Part shown: in pieces, positions 1-10,309 of the stretch
How the letters are laid out: each line of letters opens with the position of its first letter
Position numbering within the stretch: the first letter of the stretch is position 1
Assembly (NCBI GenBank): GCA_013331615.1
Contig: DUGA01000001.1
Coordinates: 1-34,730, forward strand
Length of the DNA stretch: 34,730 nucleotides
Direction: 5' to 3'
From: Candidatus Woesearchaeota archaeon
GTDB lineage: Archaea > Nanobdellota > Nanobdellia > Woesearchaeales > UBA10200
The notes under the pieces: generated by a model
The model's database searches: none
Told to the model about the DNA's origin: nothing
What the model saw: the letters and a program-made list of their open reading frames with translations, nothing else
Position numbers and translations under genes: made by a program

Positions 1-1995
<1,995 letters not shown>

Positions 1996-2006
1996 TTTTT
2001 ACTCTC

Positions 2007-2945
2007 TTATGGCACTCTAATTACATCTTTTTTCTCCCTTCGTACTCTATAATTATTTATTGCATGTTGCATGTCAGCAACTTCTGCATGTATTGTTGAA
2101 TCTCTTAACTTCCACTCTATAATTGCCAAACAATCATCTGCTATCTTAGATAAGTTGCTATAGGTTCTTTTATAACTTTCTATTTCAGAGGGTTGTATGG
2201 TTGCAAATATATATCTTAATGTATCTGTTGCCCATAATCTTATCTCTTTTAATGGATGATTAAGATGGTGTATTACTTCATAAATTTTTACGACTGCATT
2301 TCTTCTATCAATTTCTGTTTCAGACATAAGGCATGCTACTATATCCTCTCCCTCAATCATAGGTATGTTTTCCTGATTTACCTGAGGTTCATGTTCTCCA
2401 TATTTTTCTTGCCATTCTTCTCTTGCCAAATGCTGTTTCATGGATCCGCAATATTTTATCACTGTAGAAATTAAAGAATCTTTATAACTGCTAATTGCTT
2501 CTTCTCTATCCTCACAAATCTGTGGTGAATGATCCCCTAATAGTTTTGGCAGTATAACTTTTAATGGACTTTTTTTAGTAGCTACAATCCTAATCTCACC
2601 AAGATAATTTTGAACTTTATCTCTGCAAGCAATTAATCTTGAAATAACCTCTGTCTTAAGCCCATTATTACCCAAATCTAAGATTATATTAGGATAATTA
2701 TTAAATAGACAATAGTCTATTGCTCTTCTTAACGCATCTTCGGCTGTCCTACAATCATCATCTCTTGTTACAAGTTGCTCTAATTGGTTTGGTCTTCCGA
2801 ATTTCTCACCAAAATTAATGACAGCAACGTGGTCTTCTAATGTGATTACCTTAAAGTCTGCTATCTGACCTAATGCCTTAATATATCGCTCTGTTGATAC
2901 CTTTTTGGTATATTTTTCAACCCAGTCAGTGTCTCTTCTAGTCAT
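2007..2945 (-). CDS. STAS-like plus helical-repeat protein in the pyr operon
   Basis: I do not recognise a named family. Residues about 30-155 read like a STAS (anti-sigma-factor-antagonist) fold: a first strand (DHVAVINF), a long helix, a core strand ending in LDLGNNG where STAS proteins carry the regulatory loop, then IRIVAT and a final helix with a REEAISSY-like pattern. The canonical DSSG serine is not obvious. Residues about 195-312 are all-helical with HEAT-like spacing. The gene has its own TATA-like ATTTTATAAG near 2971-2980 and a GGGGG ribosome site before the ATG at 2945, so it may head a STAS-pyrC-pyrB unit. A link to pyrimidine control is inferred only from position. Confidence 0.7.
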   Translation of the reverse strand: MTRRDTDWVEKYTKKVSTERYIKALGQIADFKVITLEDHVAVINFGEKFGRPNQLEQLVTRDDDCRTAEDALRRAIDYCLFNNYPNIILDLGNNGLKTEVISRLIACRDKVQNYLGEIRIVATKKSPLKVILPKLLGDHSPQICEDREEAISSYKDSLISTVIKYCGSMKQHLAREEWQEKYGEHEPQVNQENIPMIEGEDIVACLMSETEIDRRNAVVKIYEVIHHLNHPLKEIRLWATDTLRYIFATIQPSEIESYKRTYSNLSKIADDCLAIIEWKLRDSTIHAEVADMQHAINNYRVRREKKDVIRVP

Positions 2946-2982
2946 TATTACCCCCTATTATTAATTAGCTAACTTATAAAAT

Positions 2983-3879
2983 TTAATACTTTACTTTATT
3001 TCCTGTCGCATCCCTGTGATACTTGCCAAATTCTGTTATCTGCTTAATCTTTTCTTTCCCTATTATTGGGCCTTCGATGCACATTCTTTCTCCAGTAGGA
3101 TCAACAATGCAACTTCCGCAGACTCCAATGCCGCATTTCATGTATCTCTCTAATGAGATTTCGCAATCAATATTTTCTCTCATAGCAACGTCATATACTG
3201 CTTTCATCATCAGTTCTGGGCCGACGGTATAGATTTTATCAATCTTGATTTTGTTTTTCTTGGCATCTGTAACTACCTTGTTTAATACATCAATTACTCT
3301 TCCTTTTGCACCAAAACTTCCATCATCTGTTGTAATATGGACATTAACTCCAATGCCTTCCAATCTTTTATGAAATAGCAGAAGGTCTTTTGTTCTCGCG
3401 CCAACAATGTAATGTATATTTGCAGGTTTTAATCCTTTTTTAATGGCAAGCTCTGCTAAAGAAGCCATAGGTCCTGCGCCATAGCCGCCACCTACTAATG
3501 CAATGCTCTTGACTAATTTAGCTTTGTCATCAGTTAAGCTAAAGTAAGTTCCTAATGGCCCTCTGATACCGACAAAATCTCCTACTTTTGCGCAGCAAAG
3601 TTTGTTAGAAACATTTCCTACAGAAGCGATCGCAAGCTGAAAAGAATCACCATAATCTCTTGCAATAGACATAGGCTTCTCTCCGTTGCCAGGCAGCCAG
3701 ACCATGACAAACTGCCCAGGCTGAGAATTTAGTTTATGTCTGAAATAAAAGCTTTTGACATTGGAATTTTCCTGTTCAATCTTTTCTATCTTGAGCATAT
3801 GCATCGGAAAAGGATCAGCTAGTTCAACAATTCTTGAACATTTGCATTCTTGCTTTTCACACTTGCCGTCTTTCTTCAT
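2983..3879 (-). CDS. pyrK: Dihydroorotate dehydrogenase electron-transfer subunit
   Basis: Passes electrons between PyrD FMN and NAD through FAD and a [2Fe-2S] cluster. The 298 residues hold an FAD-binding barrel (PGQFVMVW, then MSIARDY), a nucleotide-binding loop GGGYGAGP at 130-137, and a C-terminal cysteine cluster C249-x4-C254-x2-C257-x9-C267, which is the PyrK cluster ligand pattern. Three extra cysteines (7, 12, 14) precede the first domain and could bind a metal, which is unusual. It lies 48 bases after pyrD, consistent with a class 1B heterotetramer. Confidence 0.94.
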   Translation of the reverse strand: MKKDGKCEKQECKCSRIVELADPFPMHMLKIEKIEQENSNVKSFYFRHKLNSQPGQFVMVWLPGNGEKPMSIARDYGDSFQLAIASVGNVSNKLCCAKVGDFVGIRGPLGTYFSLTDDKAKLVKSIALVGGGYGAGPMASLAELAIKKGLKPANIHYIVGARTKDLLLFHKRLEGIGVNVHITTDDGSFGAKGRVIDVLNKVVTDAKKNKIKIDKIYTVGPELMMKAVYDVAMRENIDCEISLERYMKCGIGVCGSCIVDPTGERMCIEGPIIGKEKIKQITEFGKYHRDATGNKVKY

Positions 3880-3927
3880 AACATTACCTTCACTATAATC
3901 TACATCACTTTAAACTAAGTTTCAATT

Positions 3928-4959
3928 TTATCTATGCGCCTTTCCAATAATCTCTTTCAGTGAGCTGATATTATTTTCCTTCATCCATTCTACTATCTCA
4001 TCATTTATCTTTTTGAAGCAATCTATGCCGCGATAGTAAACGGCAGTCCCAACACCTACTGCGCTAGCGCCTGCCATCATCAGTTCAATCGCATCTTTGC
4101 CTGTTGTCACTCCGCCGGTTCCAAGGATTGGTATTTTTACAGATTTGTAGATATCATAGATGCATTTGACAGCGATCGGCTTTAAGTTAGGCCCTGAAAA
4201 GCCTCCAGATTTATTTGTCAAGATTGGCTTGCCTGTCTTTAGGTCCAGCATCATGCCAGGCATTGTGTTTATTGCTGTTATTCCATCTGCGCCTGCAGCT
4301 TCAACAGCTTTTGCTATCTTTGCAATGTCTGGCACATTAGGAGCAAGCTTGACTAGAATAGGCATTTTGAGGTTTTTCTCTGTTTCTTTTTCTACCTCTT
4401 TTAGCGCTTTCTTTACTGCTTTAGTTAACTCAGCTGCTAGTATAGGATTGCATGCAAACGGCTCTCCAAATTCATCTTTTACATTTGGGCAAGAAAGATT
4501 TAGCTCTAACATCTCACATCCTGACTTAGAGATCTCTTTTGCTGCTTTAGCAAAATCCTCTATGGATGTTGCAAAAACATTTCCTATGATTGCTGCATTT
4601 CTTAATTCTTTGTTTTTATGTTGGCTTAATCTTTTTTTTGCATCTTTTATCTCTTCTATGCTAGAATTTAATCCAGGATTACTTAATCCAACTGCATTTA
4701 GCATGCCAGATTCATTTGTCACAATTATTGGCGATCCGTGGCCTTTTCTTGGCTCTAAGCTTATTGATTTGCAGGTTACTGCACCAGCACAATTTTCTAT
4801 CGCAAATATTAGTGAAGAAGCAGTTGTGTCAACAATTCCAGAAGCTAGTACAAGCGGATTTCTCAGCTTTATGCCGCAAAAATTAACAGAGACATCAATG
4901 GATGCATCTGATTTAGCAAAGCCTTTTTCTCCCCATTTAGCTTGAGATTTTGCGCTCAT
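3928..4959 (-). CDS. pyrD: Dihydroorotate dehydrogenase, class 1B catalytic subunit
   Basis: Oxidises dihydroorotate to orotate with FMN. The protein has 343 residues. LASGIVD near 38-44 is the N-terminal FMN/substrate region, LNLSCPNV with Cys157 is the class 1 catalytic-cysteine motif, INTMPGMMLDL follows, and GTGGVTTGKDA and GVGTAVY form the phosphate-binding end of the barrel. The neighbouring pyrK and the cysteine place it in class 1B. A TATA box lies 30 bases upstream of the ATG, so the message is probably leaderless. The N-terminal 20 residues (MSAKSQAKWGEKGFAKSD) precede the usual start of the fold. Confidence 0.95.
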   Translation of the reverse strand: MSAKSQAKWGEKGFAKSDASIDVSVNFCGIKLRNPLVLASGIVDTTASSLIFAIENCAGAVTCKSISLEPRKGHGSPIIVTNESGMLNAVGLSNPGLNSSIEEIKDAKKRLSQHKNKELRNAAIIGNVFATSIEDFAKAAKEISKSGCEMLELNLSCPNVKDEFGEPFACNPILAAELTKAVKKALKEVEKETEKNLKMPILVKLAPNVPDIAKIAKAVEAAGADGITAINTMPGMMLDLKTGKPILTNKSGGFSGPNLKPIAVKCIYDIYKSVKIPILGTGGVTTGKDAIELMMAGASAVGVGTAVYYRGIDCFKKINDEIVEWMKENNISSLKEIIGKAHR

Positions 4960-4985
4960 TAAAAAGATATGAAAGTAAGCTTTTG

Positions 4986-4993
4986 TATATAAA
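4986..4993 (-). promoter_or_regulatory. TATA box for pyrD
   Basis: On the minus strand the sequence reads TTTATATA, centred 30 bases before the pyrD ATG, the distance expected for an archaeal promoter with the start of transcription at or near the start codon. No ribosome site is seen between. Confidence 0.6.
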
Positions 4994-5101
4994 TGTTGCG
5001 ACGGAAAAACAAAAATATGCAGAAATAAAAAAAACTAAGATAACATTTAAATAACTCTTCTTGACTATAGTTGGTATAATGATGCATTAATTTAGAATAA
5101 C

Positions 5102-5872
5102 ATGACAGCTCCAAACAAACCAACCATAATTCCTGTAAAAACGCATAAGGTAAAGCTGCTTGAAGTCAATCAGGAAACCACTAATGTAAGAAGCTTTAGG
5201 TTTTCTTATCCGCATGGCTTTGATTATAAGCCAGGCCAATTTATAATGATTAATCTGGATGTAATTCAAGATGGTATTTCTAAATTTATCAAACGTTCGT
5301 ATTCTTTATCCTCTGCTCCGATGCAGGAAAAACATATCGAGACAATCGTGAAATTGATGGGCGCTGGAAGCAAAAGATTATTTGAACATATGAAAGGAGA
5401 TGAATTAGAGATTGCTGGTCCTTATGGGATGTTTACTTTTCAGGAAGAAGTTTCAAATGAAGTCCATGGCAGAAAATTAAATCACATAGTATTATTAGCA
5501 GCAGGTTCTGGCATAACTGCGCCTTTAAGCATCGCACGCTACATCCTTGATTCAAGTCTTGCTTTAAAGGTTTCTTTCATATTCAGCAATAAAACTTCTC
5601 ATGACATAATTGCAAGAAAAGAGCTTGAAAAAATGACTGCAGAGCATGATAACTTCAGCTTATATCTTACAGTCACTCGCCCAGAAGAGGATCCGGATTG
5701 GCATGGATTGACTGGAAGAGTAGATGAGAAATTGATCAAGGCAGCTGTGCATGACGTTTCAGATGCATTATTCTATCTCTGCGGTCCAGCAGAATTTGTC
5801 GATCACTGCGCAAAATTACTCTCTAGTTTAGGCGTAGATACAAAGCAGATCAAGACAGAGAAGTATGAGTAA
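5102..5872 (+). CDS. FAD/NAD(P)-binding oxidoreductase (ferredoxin-NADP reductase type)
   Basis: A two-domain flavin reductase of 256 residues. PGQFIMIN and the FAD-binding RSYS (65-68) belong to the FAD barrel; AAGSGITAPLSIARYI (near 133-147) is the NAD(P) phosphate loop; YLCGPAEFVD near 225 is the conserved CGP motif. It resembles the neighbouring PyrK (compare PGQFVMVW) but lacks the C-terminal cysteine cluster, so it is more like simple FNR or phenol-hydroxylase reductase domains. It is divergent from pyrD. A TATA-like TTAAATAA near 5047-5054 precedes it. The redox partner is unknown. Confidence 0.88.
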   Translation: MTAPNKPTIIPVKTHKVKLLEVNQETTNVRSFRFSYPHGFDYKPGQFIMINLDVIQDGISKFIKRSYSLSSAPMQEKHIETIVKLMGAGSKRLFEHMKGDELEIAGPYGMFTFQEEVSNEVHGRKLNHIVLLAAGSGITAPLSIARYILDSSLALKVSFIFSNKTSHDIIARKELEKMTAEHDNFSLYLTVTRPEEDPDWHGLTGRVDEKLIKAAVHDVSDALFYLCGPAEFVDHCAKLLSSLGVDTKQIKTEKYE

Positions 5873-5948
5873 AGTATAAATATGGCAAATATTTACGGAA
5901 CAGCTGCTGCAGTTGGCACTGGTAGTGTTCATACTGAATAAAGAAACA

Positions 5949-5956
5949 TTTATATT
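5949..5956 (+). promoter_or_regulatory. TATA box for elp3
   Basis: TTTATATT is centred about 28 bases before the ATG at 5980 with no ribosome site between, which points to a leaderless message. Confidence 0.55.
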
Positions 5957-5979
5957 CTCTGCATAAAAGAATATGCTTT

Positions 5980-8268
5980 ATGGCAGATGAACATTTCAGT
6001 GAACTATGCAGGCAGATATTAGTTGAAGTAAATAAAACTAATCCTAAGACTCAAAAGCAGTTTGTCAGGCTTAAGATAAAAGTAATAAATGATCTCAAAA
6101 AGAAATTTTCTAAAGAAAATCCTAAATTAACCTTTAAGATACCAAAAAACATTGACATTCTTTCAGTTGCAGGCAGTAAAGACAGGGAAAGATTCGGCTC
6201 TTTGCTTGGCATGAAGCCTGTCAGAAGCGCTGCAGGTGTTACGATAATTGCTTTGATGTCAGATCCTTATCCTTGTCCTCATTCGATGAGAAAAATTGGC
6301 CCATGTACTTACTGCCCTGGCGGTCCAGGCTCTCCTTATGGTGATGTCCCTCAGAGTTACACAGGCGCAGAGCCAAGCACAAGAAGGGCAGCAAGAGTAA
6401 ACTACGATCCTTACATGGTAGTATTTAACAGGCTAGAACATTATGTTGCGATGAATAAGATACCGGATAAAGTAGACGTAATTATACAAGGCGGTACATT
6501 TACATTTTTTCCAAAAGCATACCAAGAGTATTTCATCAAATTTGCTTTCAAGGCAATGAATGACTTTTCACAATTATTTTTTAAAAAAAATCATTCTCTT
6601 GATTATGGCAAGTTCAATCATTTTTTTGAGATGCCTGGAAATATCAATGAACCATTAAGGATGGCAAACATCCATGCAAAGCTAAGATATCTGAAGTATC
6701 TAAATTTATCTGATAAAAAAGTCATGAAGGAAACTATGGGATTGTTGTTTGATATTGATGATAAACAAAAACAAGCTAAGCTAAAAAGGATTCTTGAAAA
6801 TCTAAAGCTGGAAAATATCGGCAATGCAAAAAAATCAGCTAACATCTTTTCTAACAAAGATAACAGCGATATTGCAACTGAGCAAAACAACGGCACAATT
6901 GCATTAAATATTGTAAAAAATGAGCCTCAGCAGGATGCAAATGTTCGTTTGATAAAAACAATCCAGGAAAAATTAAGGCAAGAGGATAGAAAAAACATCT
7001 TGCTTGAAGAAATGCATAAGATAAATGAAACTGCCCATGTCAGATGCATCGGCCTGACAATTGAGACAAAAAGTGATTTTGGAAAATTATTACATGGCAA
7101 TGAGATGCTGCGCTTAGGCTGTACAAGAGTTGAGCTAGGCATTCAATCTGTGTATGATAATGTTCTTGAGATAACACATCGCGGCAATACTGTGCAGGAC
7201 AATATAGAAAGCATCCGTATATTGAAGGACCTTGGATTTAAGATTCTTACTCATTACATGCCTGGTTTGCCAGAAACAACCACAAAGGAAGATTTTGCTG
7301 GAATGGTGCAGTTGTTTGAAAGTCAGGATTACAGGCCAGACATGCTGAAGATATATCCTTGCATGGTGATGCAAGGCACAAAATTATATGAGCAATGGAA
7401 GGCAGGCAAATTCAAGCCATTGTCAACTAAAGAGGCAGCTAAGCTGATTGCAGAATTCAAGAGATATGTTCCTGAATACTGCAGAATAATGAGGGTCCAG
7501 AGAGATATTCCTACAAATGTCACAAGTGCAGGCGTTGATAAGACAAATCTGAGGCAGTATGTTGAAGAGGTTGTAAAGAAAAAAAAGATTAAATGCAGAT
7601 GCATCCGTTGCAGAGAAATTGGAAGGTTTTTTGAGAAGCTTGGATATGAAGAAGATAAGATGAATCCAGAGACGTTTGAGAAGATAGTTTCTAGTGTGAT
7701 ACTTGCATCTAAAGAGAATAAAGTTGTGTCTAAAAGTGATAAAGAGAAGGCTAATGACAAAAGATACAAGAAGTTCAGAAAGCCTGCTTTGTTTTATAAG
7801 CAGCTGCTGAAGAAAACCCTGCGTCACGAGCGTAATATTGCTCCAGAGAAGATAAAAAAACTAGAGAAAAAGCTTTTAAAAAATATTAAGCTTATTGCAA
7901 GGCATTACCATGCTTCCGATGGCAATGAGTTTTTTATTTCTGCAGAATGGAATGATTATGTGCTTGGTTTTTGCAGATTAAGATTTCCAAGCCAGTTTTT
8001 AAGAGAAGAGATTACTGAGGAATCTGCATTGATAAGAGAGCTCCATATCTATGGCCAACAAGTGCCTATTGGCAATGAAAATTTTCATGGTATTGAGGGC
8101 GCATTCCAGCATCTTGGCTTAGGAAAACAGTTGCTTGCAAATGCTGAAATTATTGCAAAAACTTATCATAAGAAGAAGCTTGTTGTGATTTCAGGCGTTG
8201 GCGTCAGAGAGTATTATCGGAAGCTGGGGTATAATAGGGAAGGGCCGTATATGGTGAAGAAGATATAG
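5980..8268 (+). CDS. elp3: Elp3 tRNA uridine(34) acetyltransferase, radical SAM plus GNAT
   Basis: Modifies wobble uridine of tRNA by attaching an acetyl-derived carboxymethyl group. The radical SAM iron-sulphur cysteines are C99-x9-C109-x2-C112 in the Elp3 context CPHSMRKIGPCTYCPGG. IQGGTFTFFP and AHVRCIGLTIETK (near 350) are further Elp3 signatures, and a GNAT acetyltransferase domain fills about 610-762, ending in SGVGVREYYRKLGYN. At 762 residues it is some 200 longer than usual. The extra length lies mainly at about 195-340, a Lys/Asn-rich segment between the radical SAM core strands, with a second Lys-rich stretch near 560-620. The start is supported by the TATA distance. Assignment is secure. 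Confidence 0.95.
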   Translation: MADEHFSELCRQILVEVNKTNPKTQKQFVRLKIKVINDLKKKFSKENPKLTFKIPKNIDILSVAGSKDRERFGSLLGMKPVRSAAGVTIIALMSDPYPCPHSMRKIGPCTYCPGGPGSPYGDVPQSYTGAEPSTRRAARVNYDPYMVVFNRLEHYVAMNKIPDKVDVIIQGGTFTFFPKAYQEYFIKFAFKAMNDFSQLFFKKNHSLDYGKFNHFFEMPGNINEPLRMANIHAKLRYLKYLNLSDKKVMKETMGLLFDIDDKQKQAKLKRILENLKLENIGNAKKSANIFSNKDNSDIATEQNNGTIALNIVKNEPQQDANVRLIKTIQEKLRQEDRKNILLEEMHKINETAHVRCIGLTIETKSDFGKLLHGNEMLRLGCTRVELGIQSVYDNVLEITHRGNTVQDNIESIRILKDLGFKILTHYMPGLPETTTKEDFAGMVQLFESQDYRPDMLKIYPCMVMQGTKLYEQWKAGKFKPLSTKEAAKLIAEFKRYVPEYCRIMRVQRDIPTNVTSAGVDKTNLRQYVEEVVKKKKIKCRCIRCREIGRFFEKLGYEEDKMNPETFEKIVSSVILASKENKVVSKSDKEKANDKRYKKFRKPALFYKQLLKKTLRHERNIAPEKIKKLEKKLLKNIKLIARHYHASDGNEFFISAEWNDYVLGFCRLRFPSQFLREEITEESALIRELHIYGQQVPIGNENFHGIEGAFQHLGLGKQLLANAEIIAKTYHKKKLVVISGVGVREYYRKLGYNREGPYMVKKI

Positions 8269-8273
8269 GATAC

Positions 8274-9125
8274 TTATCTTGGTTTATCTAAATAAGGTTT
8301 TTTTCTTCTTTGGATACCAATTAATCTTTTTATATCAGCATCAGAATACAAATTCATGCCACGCGTACTTCCAGGTATTAATTTTCTTCCTATTTTATTT
8401 TTTCCTGCATCAAAATCTATCAGCCCAATATCAATTCCTTTTAATCCTTCTCTCTCATATCTCTCATGCACATCTCGTGTTGTAAATAATCTTATCCCTC
8501 TATCTCTTCCCATATATTCCAAGAAGGATTCATAAGTATACAAGCACGATTTGGATTCTTGTTCATGTTGTGTAAGGATTTGTCTAAGCATTCCTTTATC
8601 ATAGATTTTAGTTAAGGTATTTCTGTCACTGATTCTCACTCTGCTCATTATCTCAGAATGCAATAACACAGCTCCTGCATCTTCCTGAGAAAGACGATAT
8701 TGCCTGAGTTCTATCCTTCTTCCGTACTCATATACTGCAAGCGCTAATACTATCTCTTCAGATGAAATACGTTTCTGCCTGAGTTCATCGCTAAATTGGA
8801 TGCGTAAATCATTTATTGATGCACCTTCTCTATGCAATAAATACATTTCAGGAATATATCTGCGTAATCTCTGAAATGCATTCTCTGCTTTCTTTAATAA
8901 TGTGATTTCATCTAAGTGTAATAATAATTTCTTGCCTCTGCCGGTTGTAGTTGCAGGATTCCCATTACATATTCCTTCTAATAGCCCTTTTCTTACGTAT
9001 TTTGGAATAGTTTGAGGCGTTAGCCCTAAAATTTTTGCTGCTTCAGCTGTACTGATTAATTTTCCATTTAGCTCAGCCACCGGTACTGAAGTTTCAACTG
9101 TTCTAATTAAATCAACTAAGCTCAT
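8274..9125 (-). CDS. DNA-binding protein with MerR/excisionase-like helix-turn-helix
   Basis: Residues soon after the start (LISTAEAAKILGLTPQTIPKYVRKGLL) form a MerR/excisionase-type winged helix-turn-helix. A second similar unit appears near the C-terminus (FTTRDVHERYEREGL, then a GRKLIPGSTRG wing and YSDADIKRLI), so the protein may bind two half-sites. The middle is helical. I chose the ATG at 9125. A GTG at 9167 would extend it by 14 residues, but that extension overlaps the TATA-like element at 9148-9158, which is 28 bases before the ATG. The target genes are unknown; the divergent neighbour at 9309 shares the intergenic region. Confidence 0.78.
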   Translation of the reverse strand: MSLVDLIRTVETSVPVAELNGKLISTAEAAKILGLTPQTIPKYVRKGLLEGICNGNPATTTGRGKKLLLHLDEITLLKKAENAFQRLRRYIPEMYLLHREGASINDLRIQFSDELRQKRISSEEIVLALAVYEYGRRIELRQYRLSQEDAGAVLLHSEIMSRVRISDRNTLTKIYDKGMLRQILTQHEQESKSCLYTYESFLEYMGRDRGIRLFTTRDVHERYEREGLKGIDIGLIDFDAGKNKIGRKLIPGSTRGMNLYSDADIKRLIGIQRRKKPYLDKPR

Positions 9126-9147
9126 AATTATAATGCTTTTAGCCTCT

Positions 9148-9158
9148 CTTTTAAAATA
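9148..9158 (-). promoter_or_regulatory. TATA box deciding the start of the helix-turn-helix gene
   Basis: The minus strand reads TATTTTAAAAG, centred 28 bases from the ATG at 9125. It lies inside the alternative longer reading frame, favouring the shorter protein. Confidence 0.5.
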
Positions 9159-9271
9159 TTGTGCCACAAATATGGTTTAGCGGCTTAAATCAGAAATTAG
9201 CGTTACGTTATAATCTTTCATCATATCATAATATGACATCTTTGTCTCACATCTGAAGTTTAAACCCTAAT

Positions 9272-9283
9272 CATATATTAAAA
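9272..9283 (+). promoter_or_regulatory. TATA box for the HExxH protein gene
   Basis: CATATATTAAAA is centred about 31 bases before the ATG at 9309, as in the other leaderless genes of this window. Confidence 0.5.
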
Positions 9284-9308
9284 CACACTCAGCTTTCATA
9301 TATCCGTC

Positions 9309-10247
9309 ATGCATCCATTGTCACAATCTAATCAACAATTTGCACAAGCTGTCTTAGTGCAGGATCCTGCGCAAAAAGAGATAGCTAATGCTTTAATGGC
9401 TGTAAGAAATAACTCATTAAATAATTCTGTCATCTTTGCAAAACGTTCTCAAACAAGGATCCTAAAACTGGAAGAGAAGATCGAGCGTATAAAAGTAAAT
9501 AAGATTCATTCGATAATAAATACTCCGCACTCTGATGGCTCAATAACAAATGAAGAAAGGTTTGAAGAGAGAGTTGATATTGAAAGAAGAGTCAAGGAAA
9601 CATTAGTAGCTCTGGTCGATGAAAAAGCAATGGCAAGATTTCCTCGCGGCTTTGTTGCAGCTGATAACAAATATCTTCCTGTTAATGGTAATACTGGTAA
9701 AAATATATCTGATAGAACTAATAATGAAGCAATTAATGCCTATTTTCCTGTCATTGATGCAGAATTTACTGATTCTTCAGGCAATAATTCTTCTGATAGC
9801 TATTCAGGAAAAAATAATCTAGCTTCAACTAATAATATAAAAAATTATGTCCCTCTTTTGTCTTACACTTTATCAACTCCAGCTGGCCAGAAAGTTACTT
9901 ATGAATTATTAGAGCATAAATCTGCGTTAGACTCACCAGAAACAGCATACGAGCAAAGAAGAGACCAAGCACTCCAAGACTTCACTAACTTGGTGCCAGA
10001 TAAGATTGTTGATATCCAATCATTGCCACTTGGCTTGTACGGATTCACTTATTTAAACACTAACTACATGGCAATAAGCGAAACGATTTCTTTCCACAAA
10101 CAAAGAGAGACTATGGTGCATGAAGCTATACATACTCAAGATGAATATGAGACAAGGCAGATAACAGCATGGATGCTAAGCAAAGATCAGAAGTATGCTG
10201 TTAGGATCAGTGTTGCAGATAATTGTGAGAATGAAAAAGCAGCTTAA
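9309..10247 (+). CDS. Orphan protein with HExxH zincin-like motif
   Basis: The 312-residue protein has no family I can name. Near the C-terminus it carries MVHEAIHTQDEYETRQ with His271, Glu272 and His275 in HExxH spacing and acidic residues Asp278, Glu279 and Glu281 just after, which fits a zinc-dependent peptidase fold. The preceding segment (YGFTYLNTNYMAISET) is a plausible beta-strand edge. The N-terminal 180 residues are polar, with a coiled stretch (ILKLEEKIERIKVNK) and an Asn/Ser-rich region. No signal peptide is seen, so it is probably cytoplasmic. Peptidase activity is inference from one motif. Confidence 0.7.
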   Translation: MHPLSQSNQQFAQAVLVQDPAQKEIANALMAVRNNSLNNSVIFAKRSQTRILKLEEKIERIKVNKIHSIINTPHSDGSITNEERFEERVDIERRVKETLVALVDEKAMARFPRGFVAADNKYLPVNGNTGKNISDRTNNEAINAYFPVIDAEFTDSSGNNSSDSYSGKNNLASTNNIKNYVPLLSYTLSTPAGQKVTYELLEHKSALDSPETAYEQRRDQALQDFTNLVPDKIVDIQSLPLGLYGFTYLNTNYMAISETISFHKQRETMVHEAIHTQDEYETRQITAWMLSKDQKYAVRISVADNCENEKAA

Positions 10248-10309
10248 GGTATTTAGTCTATTGTTTTTATGTCATTAAGTTGTTATCTCAATATCTATTA
10301 TTAATATTT

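Noticed and set aside
4160-4945. A 261-codon open frame opposite pyrD
   Set aside because: It lies wholly within pyrD, which has full catalytic motifs; the opposite frame has no recognisable domain and a Ser/Phe-rich composition typical of a shadow.
5882-5941. A 19-codon frame (MANIYGTAAAVGTGSVHTE) between the oxidoreductase and elp3
   Set aside because: Very short, with a TATA-like sequence placed too close for a leaderless start and no ribosome site. It cannot be told from chance.
7423-7827. Overlapping antisense frames of 134 and 146 codons inside elp3
   Set aside because: They mirror the coding strand of a conserved enzyme and show no motif or ribosome site.
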